Of a stretch of 64,000 bases of DNA, positions 46,870 through 58,572 are shown in pieces. The notes beneath the pieces were generated by a model. That model was not told where the DNA came from, searched no databases, and saw nothing but the letters and a program-made list of their open reading frames with translations. This DNA is from Datisca glomerata. Lineage: Eukaryota; Streptophyta; Magnoliopsida; Cucurbitales; Datiscaceae. The stretch spans positions 62,001-126,000 of the forward strand of contig QANY01004814.1 in assembly GCA_003255025.1 (NCBI GenBank), in the 5' to 3' direction. A program made the position numbers and the translations under genes. The number at the start of each line of letters is the position of its first letter. The first letter of the stretch is position 1.

Positions 46870-48961
46870 GATGTTTAGCACCTATGAAGATGAAGATGCC
46901 CTATCATGTTGTAAGACCACCACTTTTTCCGGAATTCATCATAAGTATCCTCGCTATCGCCATCTACATCAACAATAAAGTGTGTCGTTCTAAAACCTCT
47001 AAGACCACCAGACATATCAACTCTAGTGAATGGTTGATCATATAACATTGAATTTGTGGATCTGTATGGGATGTACGGCACCTCGATTCCCATACTCTGT
47101 CGTGAGACGCACTCACCTAAGTACCATGCTCTTCCAGCAGGTCCTTGCATTAAGATTCTCATGGTGGTAGGAGGTATACTGTTGATGCAATCGTCTGGCA
47201 AGTATGTACGTTGTCCCCAACTGTTCCAATTGATCTGCAAGTTCAAAAACAAATAGTTTGTCAATAAAACATTATTCATACTGGGGGAGCGATAAGATAA
47301 GAATTGATATGATAAAACACATACCTCGCTGGGCCTCACATATTGAAGTTTAACACGAAATTCTTTTAAGCATTGACCAACATCCCTTATTCATGATTCA
47401 ATGTCTATCCAACGTGCTGCTCTTAGGAACGTGCTGCTCTCAGGAACGTGCCTGGACCACCCAATGGTTTGCTCAGTGCCAAACACGAAAAGTACTCACA
47501 AGATAATACCTCACATGCTCTCCAAAAACCCCATGTCTTTACACTTTTGTCACGGCATAAAGCGTCCATATTACAATACAATACGGACAACGCCGAACCA
47601 CCCCAATTATACTCATGTATCTCATCTATTTTCCTTAGGCTAGCGAGGGATTACAAATAAACTTTATTGCCCTTGTTGCAAAAATTTGTACTACCCAAGA
47701 GCACCAGAAGAAAGACTCTCGTCAAAATGTCCTCCTACTTAGGGTTAGTGCACTCGTACTTAACATAATTATCAAATATCAATTGATAACTAACTTTTTT
47801 TGTCCAACCTCCTACAACGGTTTGTCAACTAGCTTTTGCAAAACCTTCTTGTTCTTGTAGAGTTCCAGATCATAGTCTAGTTGTCGACCATCGACTTTCA
47901 GGTCAGTTATCGCAGCAAAGACCAATGGGTTTATTGTCATTTCACCCACTTCATCTATATAAAAGGTGTGGGTTGTATCCCACCATTTCTCCGTCAGACT
48001 TTTCAATAGGACGCGATTCATCTGCCCCTTTTTCAATATACTTATAAAATAACTAAACCCAGAAGCATCGACATTCCTTTTAACATTTTTAGAAAGCCTA
48101 TTGTACCATCGAGCTACTAGTGCAGTGTTCCCAAAACCACGTATACCAAGATCATAGAACTCAGCCTAAGAAACCAAAATTTAAGTATGACTCAGTGAAA
48201 AAGATGTGAAAAGAAAAATACATTATAATTCCTATTGTGACATTTTGTGGAACACCTTACGGACAATAAACATACACTATAATTTTTCATCCATAACATA
48301 TATCGCTATCAATAATCATACATTTCTAGAAGCATCACATAAAAAACACTCATCTTTCAAAATGATTCAAGTATCTAATTGGTCTTTTAACAATATAACA
48401 GAACAACCAAATTCTTTGTTAAAGAAACTTACATTTTAACCTTGGATGGGATATAGCATTTCATGGAACATGTTACGGGCATTCGTATAAATATATTATA
48501 AACCTCAATATGAAAATTTATCAAACATCTTACGAAAAATGAAAAAAAAAATACACCATATAATTCATTATGATATTTCGTCGAGCATTTTACGAACACT
48601 CATGAAAATACTATAGTTCCATCCAATACATATATTTCTACCAACAACCATACATTTCTATAATCATCACATAAAAAGCACCGAATTTGCAGAACAAATC
48701 AAGTATATATTAGGTGTTTTAACAATATAACACATAAAATTCAAAATCTTTAAAAAAAAAACTTACATCTTGTTTGCTTGGGTGAGATATATGCTCTGTT
48801 GGAGCAATATGAAGAACATGGCTACTATGATTTCGATTCTTGGGACAAAATATTGTCACCCTATAAAAAATGACATCGTACGGCCATTTCGAAACGCTCA
48901 AATTTAGTTGTGTCATTACACTCAATGTTCTCTTTATAACTTTATACTTTCCTCTAACCAT
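46870..48961 (-). pseudogene. Plant mobile domain (PMD, MAIN-like) transposon protein gene, decayed
   Basis: Exon-like block 1 is 48961-48774 (MVRGKYKVIKRTL...HISHPSKQD, donor GTAAGT). Block 2 starts after acceptor TTTCTTAG at 48166: AEFYDLGIRGFGNTALVARW, then 48036-47812 LLKSLTEKWWDTTHTFYIDE and GEMTINPLVFAAITDLKVDG, the hallmark of PMD proteins. IDEIHEYNWGGSALSVLYC follows in a shifted frame near 47620. A later block, 47250-46880, reads YLPDDCINSIPPTTMRI, GRAWYLGECVSRQSMG and DVDGDSEDTYDEFRKKWW. Stops at the end of block 2 and frameshifts break it. PMDs occur in retrotransposons, MULEs and the host MAIN/MAIL proteins; this copy is probably transposon-borne given its neighbours. Confidence 0.72.
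48206..48777. repeat. Tandem duplication of about 340 bp in the PMD gene intron
   Basis: 48210-48440 and 48540-48777 share the order TACATTTCTA(G/T)A...CATCACATAAAAA, TTTTAACAATATAACA and (A)AACTTACAT. The duplication includes the exon-1 donor site. Confidence 0.65.
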
Positions 48962-49934
48962 TATTGGTGAAAAAATACATTATTTGAAGGATATGAGGTT
49001 TGGGGTCGAGGGTTGGAGGGATTTGGCTCGAGCTTGGCATGGGTTTTGACTCGTGTGTTGCAAGGGATGTGTTCAATGAGAGATTGCAGGTTTGACTCGT
49101 GTGTTGCAATGGATTTGTATCGATTTTGATGGGTTTCGGACTATGAAGAGAGATGAAGAAGAACGAGATAGGGTTTGAGTGAAGAGAAATGAAGTGTTGA
49201 GAGAGAGGGGGAAGGGTGGGTATCGATTTTTTTTAAGAATAAAGGGGAAGGGGATTTTTAATGTTGGGGTTAATTTTGATAAAACAAATAAGGTTAGATT
49301 TGAAAATTAAATTTATAGGGTTATAAATTAAATAAAACATAAAGGTCTATTTTCAAAAATCATGGGGTTATTATTATAAAATAAAAGGTTAAATTTCAAA
49401 CTTTTTAGCTGATATGCTCAATTTGACAGTAGAATCTGACTTTAAGGGTTATACGTATTCGTCAAACTGAAGAATAAGATTTACCGACCATCATAATGTC
49501 ATGATGAAAAACCATCTCGCTTGATATTTATCACAAAAGCACAAAAACATTATCAATGACGTTTTTTATCGAGATTATGATTAAGTGTTCAATTGTTTCA
49601 TAAATCTTTAATTAATCTAATCTAATTTCACATAATAAGTGAGTATAAATATTTTTTTAAATAATGATTTTTTTATCAATGATTCTTTTGGTATATGGTA
49701 AATAGTTACAAAAATATCAATTTTACGATTGATTGTGAAGAATGCCTATTAAAGTCATATAAATGGTGATTAGGCCTAAAAAACTGGCGATTGGGAAGGA
49801 GCTGGCGATCGCCTTTTTAATATGGTGTTTAGGAATGAAACAGGTGGTCGGAGTCATAAAACTAGCGTTTGGTTTTGAGGATGCGATTAGCACATTCAGG
49901 ATGACGTTAAGGGCTAAAAATAGACGATTCATCA
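48962..49934. other. Intergenic; no gene seen
   Basis: It contains a short repeat, TTTGACTCGTGTGTTGCAA, at about 49048 and 49091. Near 49780-49880 there are GGCGAT and ACTAGCGTTTGG motifs like those of the 45.24-45.70 cluster. Confidence 0.5.
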
Positions 49935-51035
49935 GTACATATTTGGTGAACCCCAATACATATTTGGTCAACCTCAATATGTATTTGGTGAACCCCAGTA
50001 CACATTTGGTGAACTCTTCTAAAAATTATTAATTTGTACGTATTTGGTGAACTTCGATACATATTTAATGAACCCTAGTACGTATTTGGTGAACCCTCCA
50101 AAAATTATTAATTTGTACGTATTTGGTGAACCACATTACGTAATTGGTGAACCCCGGCATGTATTTGTTGAACCCCTCCAAGAATTATAATTTTGTACGT
50201 ATTTGGTGAATCACACTACGTAATTGGTAAACCCTAGTACGTAATTGGTGACCCCGGGTACATGTTTGGTGAACCCCTCCAAGAGTTATTAATTTATACA
50301 TATTTGGTGAACCCCAATACGTAATTAGTGAACCCTAGTATGTATTTGGTTTACATCTCTAAGAATTATTAATTTATACGTAATTGATGAACCTCAATAC
50401 GTAATTTGTGATTCCTATAATTAGTAAACCCTAGTACGTATTTGGTGAACCCCTCCAAGAATTATTATTTTATATGTATTTGGTGAACTCAAGTACGTAA
50501 TTGGTGAACTCAATATGTATCTGGTGAACCCAATATGTATCTGGTGAACCCCTCCAAGAATTATTATTTTGTATATATTTGATAAATCCCACTACGTAAT
50601 TAGTGAACCTCAGTACGTAATTGGTGAACTTCACTACGTATTTGGTGAACTCCTACAAGAATTATTAATTTGTACATATTTGGTGAACTCCACTAAGCAA
50701 TTAGTGAACTCCAGTATGTAATTGGTGAACCTTCAATACGTATTTGGTTAACATCTTTAAGAATTATTAATTTATACGTATTTGGTGAATTTCACTACGT
50801 AATTGATGAACCCCAATACATAATTGGTGAACTCCACTATGTAATTGGTGAACCTCAGTACGTAATTGGTGAACCCCAGTACGTATTTGATGAACTCCTC
50901 AAAGAATTATTATTTTATACGTATTTGATGAACCCCTCAAAGAATTATTATTTTATACATATTTGGTGAACCTCACAACCTAATTGGTAAACCACACTAC
51001 GTATATGGTGAACCCCAATACATATTTAGTGAACC
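49935..51035 (+). repeat. Minisatellite array, 21-bp unit, with higher-order spacers
   Basis: Consensus unit TACGTATTTGGTGAACCCCA plus one base, with variants TACGTAATTGG and ATGTATTTGG. Every four to five units a spacer, CTCCAAGAATTATTAATTTG, recurs (seen near 50019, 50099, 50180, 50279, 50370, 50456, 50551, 50656, 50757, 50900 and 50939), giving a higher-order period of mostly 80-105 bp. Because the unit is seven codons, it yields a spurious open frame repeating YLVNPNT. Confidence 0.95.
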
Positions 51036-52498
51036 AAAAAAACTTGTTATTTGTTAGACTTTACATGATCCAAATTACTCCAAATACAATCTAAATACCA
51101 CAATGTCCAACATGAAAGCTGAGATTTCTTCACGGCATCATAAAAGTTTCCCTTAACCCAATATGCTATTTAGAATATGGAGTCGGTTATGGTCGTATTT
51201 AAAAGTAATAATATACATATAAAAAAAATTTTATTTTTTATAACATTGATGGATTGATTTCAACTATTTTTTTGTTTCTCCTCTCTTTATTTTTATTCTC
51301 GGGGGGCTTCTTTTCTATCGTTGATTTAATCACAAAAGTTGACATTTTTATTTGGACTAATGTATGGAGTTTGATATTCTAACTAACAGAGTATTATTTT
51401 ACACGATATTCGGTTGGTATTCGTCATTAGATAATCTATAAACAATAAAAATCTTTAGGTATCAGGCATCCTGGAAAATAAAAACTTAAGATGATTATAT
51501 GAATAAAGATGATAATAATATTTTCTCATATTACATGATTTCTTCTAAATATATTCAAAAACTAAAAGGGTTTAATGTGAAAGCCCCTTAATTGCATCTC
51601 AGTTGTGTTGCTACAATAATGGGTTTTAAAAGGATTCTGTATTAAATGGTTTTTCAATGAAATTTAATGTTGTTCTTTTAGATTGGGATGCTTTACAATA
51701 AGTGGATTTCGAGTAATAAGCTAGAACATTAATTGTAAAATATTAAAATGTGATACTAAAAATTGAGAGTTTATTAATTATATATTGGCAGAACTAAAAC
51801 TCCATCTAATCGAATATCACTTGAATTGCAAAAAAGATTGAAAAAATCTGTGGAAAGGGAGGCTTAATTGTAAATCGTTGAAATGAAACACTGAAATAAC
51901 AAATTTGGGTAAAATTGCAAAATAACCAAAGTACATGTTGAACTGGTAACTGAAATGGAAAGAGAATTGAGAAACAGACGAATTTGACATTTCATTATTC
52001 TTGTTCGTATGGAATACGTATCTCATCAGCAACATGTGGTCCTACAATGCTCCATCCTTCATTTTCTTTCTTTGTCAAATTCTATGTGTACATGACAATC
52101 AGTATAATAAATAAGGAGTTAAATCCGATCAAAGCAGTTTGCAGTGTTTTCTACTTTGAGGGACTATTCATGCCAATTTCCCGAAGATATAACCGCTCAT
52201 GAGATTAAGAACCTTGAGCCGCTTGTTTATTTTTTGTGTTACATGATATTAGTTCAATATCAAGCCACCCAGTTTGCCAATCTGCACAAATAAACTTGTA
52301 ATTTAGTCAGATCAAACTGAAATTTACTATAGTTGACTCGGTTTCTATCTTGGAAATACTGTTTGCTTCCTGAATCAAGAAGTTTTTCCACAGATTCAGC
52401 AATATATTTAATCACCTAATCTTCGCATTTCTTTGCAAAGTAAAACTTGTTTTATTGAGTGTATAACATCTCTTTTTTTTAACCAAAATATCAAGAAG
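51036..52498. other. 3' intergenic region of the P450 gene; no gene seen
   Basis: AT-rich. It probably includes the P450 3' UTR and polyadenylation region immediately below 52499. Short open frames (51817-52202) have no recognisable content. Confidence 0.55.
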
Positions 52499-55400
52499 TC
52501 AAAGTTTCTTTACATGTAGAATAACTCCATTTTGAGGTTCAATCACCAAACGGAAAGCAGGGGAGTGGTGATAAGCTGGTGAGAGGGAGAATTCAAACTT
52601 TGATAAAACAATGGATAGTATGACTTTGAGTTCTGTCATAGCAAAGTGTTGACCAACACACACACGAGCCCCCACACCAAATGGCATATAAGCTTGTTGA
52701 GTCTTGCACGCCCCCAAAACTCCGTTGGTAAATCTTTCAGGATTGAACATGAGGGCATCACGACCCCACAGATGCAGGTTCTGCTGTAACATGGGAATCG
52801 GAATCTGAATGTTCATGCCTTTTGGAATCTGCACGCCTTTGAGCACTATATCTTCTGTGGCCTCTCTTATGACAAATGCTGCAGGTGGGTAAAGACGCAG
52901 CGTTTCTTGTATCACCATTGTCAACTGCCCATAATTAGAACTTTTAATGTTAGATTAAATCAACGTGGTCAAAACAGAAAAACCTCCATACAAATTATTT
53001 CACTTGGAAAGCAACCATGGATTACAATTGCACTTTTGGGCAGATGGATACGCAAATTTCGTAGTCCTGGGTGCTCAATTAAAATTCTAACCTTGACATG
53101 ATGCCATTAAAATAAGGAAAATTTCTTCCAACCTCCCCTCTAATTTGCTTACCAACACTCCCTCTATTTGGAGAGATGACACTTAAGTATGCTCTGAACC
53201 GTTAGTTTCTTTATAAAGAACAAAAACATCCTTAAATTGGAATCTGAAAATGATTTCTGAATGTGGTTTTGGAATTTGAAAATGGTGTTACAAGAAGAAA
53301 AGAGGGCATGAAAATGGTTTCGGTTTAGGAAACACTCACATTTTACAAAGAAAATAGTACGGGCAAATCTGGTATTGAAATTTACTTTAGCGGGATTAGT
53401 TTGCAATTAATGTTTTTTTTGTCAATGAAACCTTAATAAATGAGGTGGGGTCCATGTCATAACTAACATTTTTTGGTTTTTTTCGTGTCCTCTAAAATAG
53501 AGGTAGTAATTGTATCATTAAGCAAACTAGAATGGAAGTTGAATGAATTAATCCTTAAATTTAACAACAAATAAGAGGACGTTGTGTTAGTGAATACCGT
53601 TTTCATGCTCCGAAGCATATCAGCATCAAGAAGCTTGTGATCATAAACTTGAAGCACCTCTGCACGAGCACTAACTTGCCAATGAGGATGCAACGCCAGC
53701 AACATCAAACACCATGATGCTGTTATAGCTGTTGTCTCATGCCCAGCAAAGTATATATTCTTACAATTATCTACAACGAACCTGTCTTTAGATATTCCCG
53801 ACAAAATGTCCTCATCATCTTCGCCCACACTTTTCGCACCCTCATGAATCATATGCAACAAATCCTTCTCACATGAAGAATCAGTCCTTTCTTTTACCAC
53901 CTTCAATATTTCAAACTCAATTTCCTTCTCTAACTTCCACATTTCTCTATTGTTCTTTGTTGAAATGTACCTGTAAGTGGAAGAAAAATAAGGGAATATA
54001 TCAAACTCATAGAAAAATGACTATAAAGCTTACTTTACTAGCTCATCATACCTGAAACCAGGGACACCAATGCTCTCCTTGGACATAACCTTTTGAAGGG
54101 CTCTTATCTTTAGGAATATCTCTTTCCCTTGAGAATAATTGCTCCCAAAACAGGCTCTAGATATTATATCGGCGGACAATGCTCGCAAGTCATCATCAAC
54201 TTTGATATGTGATTGCCCGCCCTCATTTTCAATTGTACTCTCCCAACTTCTCACCATGGAAGCTGTAGAGTCAACCATTAGGTTCACCATGCCCTGGATA
54301 ACCAAAGTACAACATATTAGCTATGTATTTGACAATAAGCAATTACAAAGGAAGGTGGTTAAATTGTTTTGGAGGATTTACTTTCGTACCTTGACTTTAT
54401 CAAAGTAGAATTCAGGAGCAATTATCTTTCTCTGGTGAGCCCAAATTGGACCGCTTGTTGATAAGATGCCCTGGCCAAGAATTGGGCCGCGATCCTTGGA
54501 CAGGTATGAAGGCTTCCCCAAGCTCAATGTTGTGCACATACTAATCTCCTTCACAATCTCTATATCTGTTATGCATAAAAACTGAATGGTTCCAGCTGAA
54601 TACAAAAACATTTCCCCTACAACCAATACATCTTGGATGAGAATTGTTCAAGTCTCGAAAGGAGGAGGATGAAAGAAAAACAAGAAAACTATTAAGCCTA
54701 AAATTGATAAAAGAACACCCTCTGCTTTATTTCAATTGTTGAGTTTTAACAGTTCGACCATTAATAATATTTTCTGCAAATAAGTTGCTGCTAATTGCTA
54801 TCATAAGTGTACTTCACCTTTTTTTCTAACATTTATCAGAGTTAATTGGCTTGCAAGGCCATGTCAATTGGATTTTGCAAGGCCGTGTCAATTGGATTTA
54901 GCAAGGCTGTGTCAATTGGATTTTGCAAGGCCGACATACAAATCTTAATCTGTATATTCCACTGTCGATGTTTACTTATGACAAATGCTGCAGGAATGGG
55001 TAGCTGTATTTCTATTATTCCCTATTTGAATAGGTCTTAACATGCGCCGAAGCTGAATTTAAAGGCTGCTTGATTCACCATAAGTGGTTGCATACAACAG
55101 AAAGAAGAATCCAAAAACAGAAAACAAAGAAGATCGGAATATTAATGTAGGCAGGGATGAGGCCTGAGGGTAACTGGAGATGATATTTTAATCTAATCCT
55201 CACTTTAGTAATAATAGATGAATAATGAAATAATAGTAAAACAATCATTTTAATTTTTCTCGCATCAGTTAATATCTTCTTCCTCTTTTTCTTAATTGCC
55301 AACGTCTATCTATCGGTTCGACTAATAATTATCTGTCATTTTTACTGTACTTCTATAGAAACTTTGACGGAAATGAGCCTTAAAGGGTCAATTTTGCCTA

Positions 55401-56046
55401 TATGAAAGTTCAATCAGTTATTTTGCTCATTTCAAAGTTTATAGCTATAAAATGGCAACGAACCAAAGTTTATGAGTATAGATTGAATTTAACCATTTCT
55501 TCTTTAATGTATTAGGGAAATGCTATGCGATTAAGCAGTCTGTGTTTATTATGACAGAATTTAGCCATAGAGGACCAAGTTTGCCTAGTTTGAAAGTTAA
55601 CGGAGTAATTCTGCTTATTTCAGAAGTTTGTGGGTGAAAATTGTCAATAAGTTCAACCCAAGATGAAAATCGAACCATCAAGAATTAGTTTTCTCTGAAA
55701 TAGTAACATCAGTATGAGAAAAATATAGAACAAAAAAGTTTAGTTAATTACCATGCTGAGTTCGCCACTGCTCCAAATGGGGAAAGAGGGCTGAAGGCCA
55801 ATCATGAGCAATGAAAGCAGCCCTGTTCTCTTGCTGCCGGGGAGTGTTCTTTGATGCATTTAACTGGGCATTGAGTTGAATCCTTTTGATTTCTGGGATA
55901 TTTCCAAAGAGGAATGAAGGGGAAGAAGGCCCTTTAATCCCTTGCCTTTGAATCTTTGATCTTAGCCCATTTGGCTTTACCAGCAATAAGTGATAGAAAT
56001 ACAGGAACACACCAAATAACACCGATAGTATGGCCGTAGCTGCCAT
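52499..56046 (-). CDS. Cytochrome P450, CYP714-like, 5 exons, intact
   Basis: Exons: 56046-55752, 54616-54390, 54293-54052, 53970-53598 and 52924-52499. All introns are GT-AG and the joined frame is 1563 nt, 520 residues, the usual CYP714 length. An N-terminal membrane anchor (ILSVLFGVFLYFYHLLLV, about residues 6-23) is followed by GPSSPSFLFGNIPE. The I-helix AGHETT is at 330-335, the K-helix ETLR at 386-389, NPERF near 440, and the heme loop FGVGARVCVG has the ligand Cys at 468. It would be an ER-bound monooxygenase. The C-terminal half (VIREATEDIVLKGVQIPKG, RFTNGVLGACKTQQAYMPFG) is strongly CYP714-like. That family includes gibberellin-modifying enzymes (e.g. rice EUI, Arabidopsis ELA1) and triterpenoid oxidases; which applies here is not decided. 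Intron 1 has odd repeats. Confidence 0.9.
54853..54932. repeat. 24-bp tandem repeat in intron 1 of the P450 gene
   Basis: GCAAGGCCGTGTCAATTGGA-type units start at 54853, 54877 and 54901, with a partial at 54925. The intron is otherwise featureless except for a 20-bp copy of exon 5 sequence at 54975-54994. Confidence 0.85.
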
Positions 56047-56158
56047 CTCTGCCTTGGCTTCCCTTTCCTGCTTCCTGTCGTGCTTTGTCCTTCAAACTTC
56101 TAGTCAAATAGATGTACGAGGAGTCGCACCATTTTTCAATCTCTTCATCCCTCTCTTT

Positions 56159-56166
56159 TTTATATA
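56159..56166 (-). promoter_or_regulatory. Likely TATA box of the P450 gene
   Basis: Minus-strand TATATAAA, about 113-120 bp upstream of the ATG at 56046, followed by a purine-rich AAAGAGAGGGATG leader. The spacing suits a plant core promoter. Confidence 0.55.
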
Positions 56167-56416
56167 TTTAAAAACTGAAAAAATAATTGTCGCAATTTTT
56201 TTTTGTTGACAACCAAAATACATTGGATTAAAATGGGCAAATTAACTCCCTCTCCACAAAAGTAGAATGTTCACGGAGAGGGTTATACAAAATAGTAGAA
56301 GTGAAAATAAACGTGTCATCTCTAACACAAGTATGAGCAAGAATATTCTTTGTCTCTTATGCAATAACTAAACAAGATGGAAGGAAAGTTGCTAGTTAAA
56401 GAAATAATATAAAAAA

Positions 56417-56617
56417 TCAGAGGCCCAATATCTGGTGGAGAGTCTGCTCATGGTTAATAGCTTCGATGAGGTTAGAACAGTCAGAATAAACCAAGATATT
56501 AGCCGGCTTAAACTGGATGACAGCTTCAATACCCCATAATATTGCACTAGCCTCAGCATGAATAATAGAGTTCAAACAGTGTAATTTTTTAAAACCAACC
56601 ACCATAAGAATTGTCAT
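56417..56617 (-). pseudogene. RNase H-like fragment (LINE or RNase H-like superfamily)
   Basis: The 66-residue frame reads HAEASAILWGIEAVIQF and NILVYSDCSNLIEAINHEQT. This is the RNase H-like domain of plant non-LTR retrotransposons and related small proteins, with a Glu in AEAS and an Asp in YSDCSN as expected for the metal-binding residues. Only this fragment is present. A LINE tail remnant is most likely. It lies 370 bp upstream of the P450 start on the same strand. Confidence 0.6.
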
Positions 56618-56639
56618 TTACTTCAATCAAAATACATTT

Positions 56640-58570
56640 GGCACAAAGTAATTTATACTATTATTTTATCAATGTATTTGTAAAATAATAGTGAGGTTGT
56701 TATAAAATGCGTTACTTTTTAATTTTCTGCATATCATTATATGCTAACCAAATGTTTACGGTCTATTTTTTTTATATGCTTAACATCTATATTAGAAGAA
56801 ATTTAAAAAAATAAATGATAGAGTGATGATAATTTATATCTGTCTATATTATATATAAAAGTGTAGAAGTGAGGAAAACATTTTTAGACAACACTACATC
56901 CAATGACCTTTGAAATTTTTTGCATTATCCTTAAATTAAAAATTAAATATAATTAATCATAAATTTATATGAGTATTTTTCAACCATTTAATTATAGTTT
57001 TTCAATATTATTATTTATTCCATTTGAATTATGAGAAAAATTATTTTCTTAATTATAAGATATCTTAACATGAATGATTATTTTGACTATTATTTATATA
57101 TCAGTAATTGATATTATCGTAGATGTTCAAAATCTACTGTGGAATCGAATTGCCACATGTCTCACAATGAACTCAATAATCATGCAAAACAGAGAAACGA
57201 TGAAAGATAATCTCGACACTGGTGTGGTGCCCAGTCTAATATACTTTAACGCTCAAGTCAGTAGAATATCTTTTAGAATGGTATTGTCGAAGGCTGCAAG
57301 AATGCATATAATTTTTGTGAGGGGTCACCATCTATTTATAATGAAGGAAAGAGAACACTTTAGAGAATACTCCCCCTAAATCAGGTGCTTTCAGTCGTTA
57401 TTTCTTTCAGTCGTTATCTTATCACTTTAAACAACTTTGAGATTATTTTGGGGATGTTACAATCCTCATTTGAAGTGGGCTCTCTAGCCCATATGTTTTT
57501 TATTTCTTACAGTTTGCCCTCACTTCTCAAGTCTAGAATTTATTGCTAGAGTTGGGAAGTAAGTATTAGCGGGAGTCGTGAGCTTTATCTTAGTTTTCAG
57601 GCTAGCTGGTGTCATTGATGGTGAAACTTATTCGTAGCATGATTTTAAGTCGATAAATGTATGACTTTGTATTTGAGTGGTTGGTGCGCTTAAGTGCTAA
57701 ACTAAGTTGAATGTTCAACGATGTTCAAAAGCTTAGCCAGTGTATGTCAAATCTGGTGAAACATCTAACGCTCTCGATTTTGCAGGGCCTGGTCGAGCGC
57801 TCAAGGGGCTCGATCTCGTTAGGCCTGGCTGGGCGTCTGGTGCATGGCCTTGCTAGGCGTGGTCGAGTGCTCACAATGCTCGACCTTGTTAGTCGGGCCT
57901 AACCCTCTGAGTGCTCAGCCTTAAAGGTCTAGCTGAGCATCAGGCGCTTAGCCTTACGTAGCGCGCTCGGCCACCTGTGTGGTCCGACCGAGCGCGGTCT
58001 GGTTGAGCATGTTGAGCGTTCAGCCTTCACCCCTACGTGCTTTGTCGAGCACACTGACCATTCGACACTTCGTGTTTTGGCTGAGCGCAGCATGCTCAGC
58101 CCTCCATTCCTTGCCAAATGGGATTTTGGAAAAATTCCAACTTTCCCGGCCATTTGAAATTTCAATTTTTTGAATTTTGCCTCCAATTTTCCCCTCTTAT
58201 TTTTCTATCTCATTTCACCAAATTTGCACCTCCCCTCTTCCATAAATAACACTCAAACCTTTTTCTTTATCCACTCATCTCCTCCACCATTTCTAAATCT
58301 CTTCATCATTACTCCAATATTTTGTCTCTTGTTTGCATTTCATGGTATTGGAATTTGGTCAGCGTCATTCGTGAAGGACTTTTGGTTAACAAGTTTCTCC
58401 TTTAATAAAAAAGGTTAATATTCTTCCCTCTCCTTGCATCATTATTACCTTGAGCCTTCATTTATTGTATGCATCTCTTGAGTTTCATGTTTTCCGGTGA
58501 ACTTCCGGTGAGTAGCGCCCTCCTTTGATTCAGTCTTAACATTATTCTCATAGAATTTACGTTTCCCATC
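56640..58570. other. Non-coding, probably LTR/leader of the following gypsy-type element
   Basis: 56640-57060 is featureless AT-rich DNA. 57120-57480 (CGCTCAAGTCAGTAGAATAT, then CTCCCCCTAAATCAG) resembles retrotransposon LTR sequence. 57775-58110 is a GC-rich degenerate repeat. CATAAATAACACTCAAACC near 58241 looks like a TATA/start region. No LTR partner was found in the window. Confidence 0.4.
57775..58110. repeat. GC-rich degenerate repeats (GAGCGCTCA / GCTCGACC / GCTCAGCC motifs)
   Basis: Repeated short motifs such as TGGTCGAGCGCTCA, TGGTCGAGTGCTCA, TGAGCATCAGGCGCT and CTGAGCGCAGCATGCTCAGCC recur every 30-60 bp in both orientations. The base composition is much higher in GC than its flanks. 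Confidence 0.65.
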
Positions 58571-58572
58571 CG

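Noticed and set aside
49763..50032. Frame ending in repeated YLVNPNT units
   Set aside because: Explained by the 21-bp minisatellite, whose unit is a multiple of three.
49935..51035. Possible CRISPR-like array
   Set aside because: The unit is contiguous with variable copies and no unique spacers; the context is plant nuclear DNA.
54846..55040. Frame with repeated SIGFCKA units in P450 intron 1
   Set aside because: Explained by a 24-bp tandem repeat, also a multiple of three; it lies inside an intron on the opposite strand.
57074..57379. 101-codon plus-strand frame
   Set aside because: No recognisable domain; the sequence looks like retrotransposon LTR, and the frame starts in AT-rich DNA.
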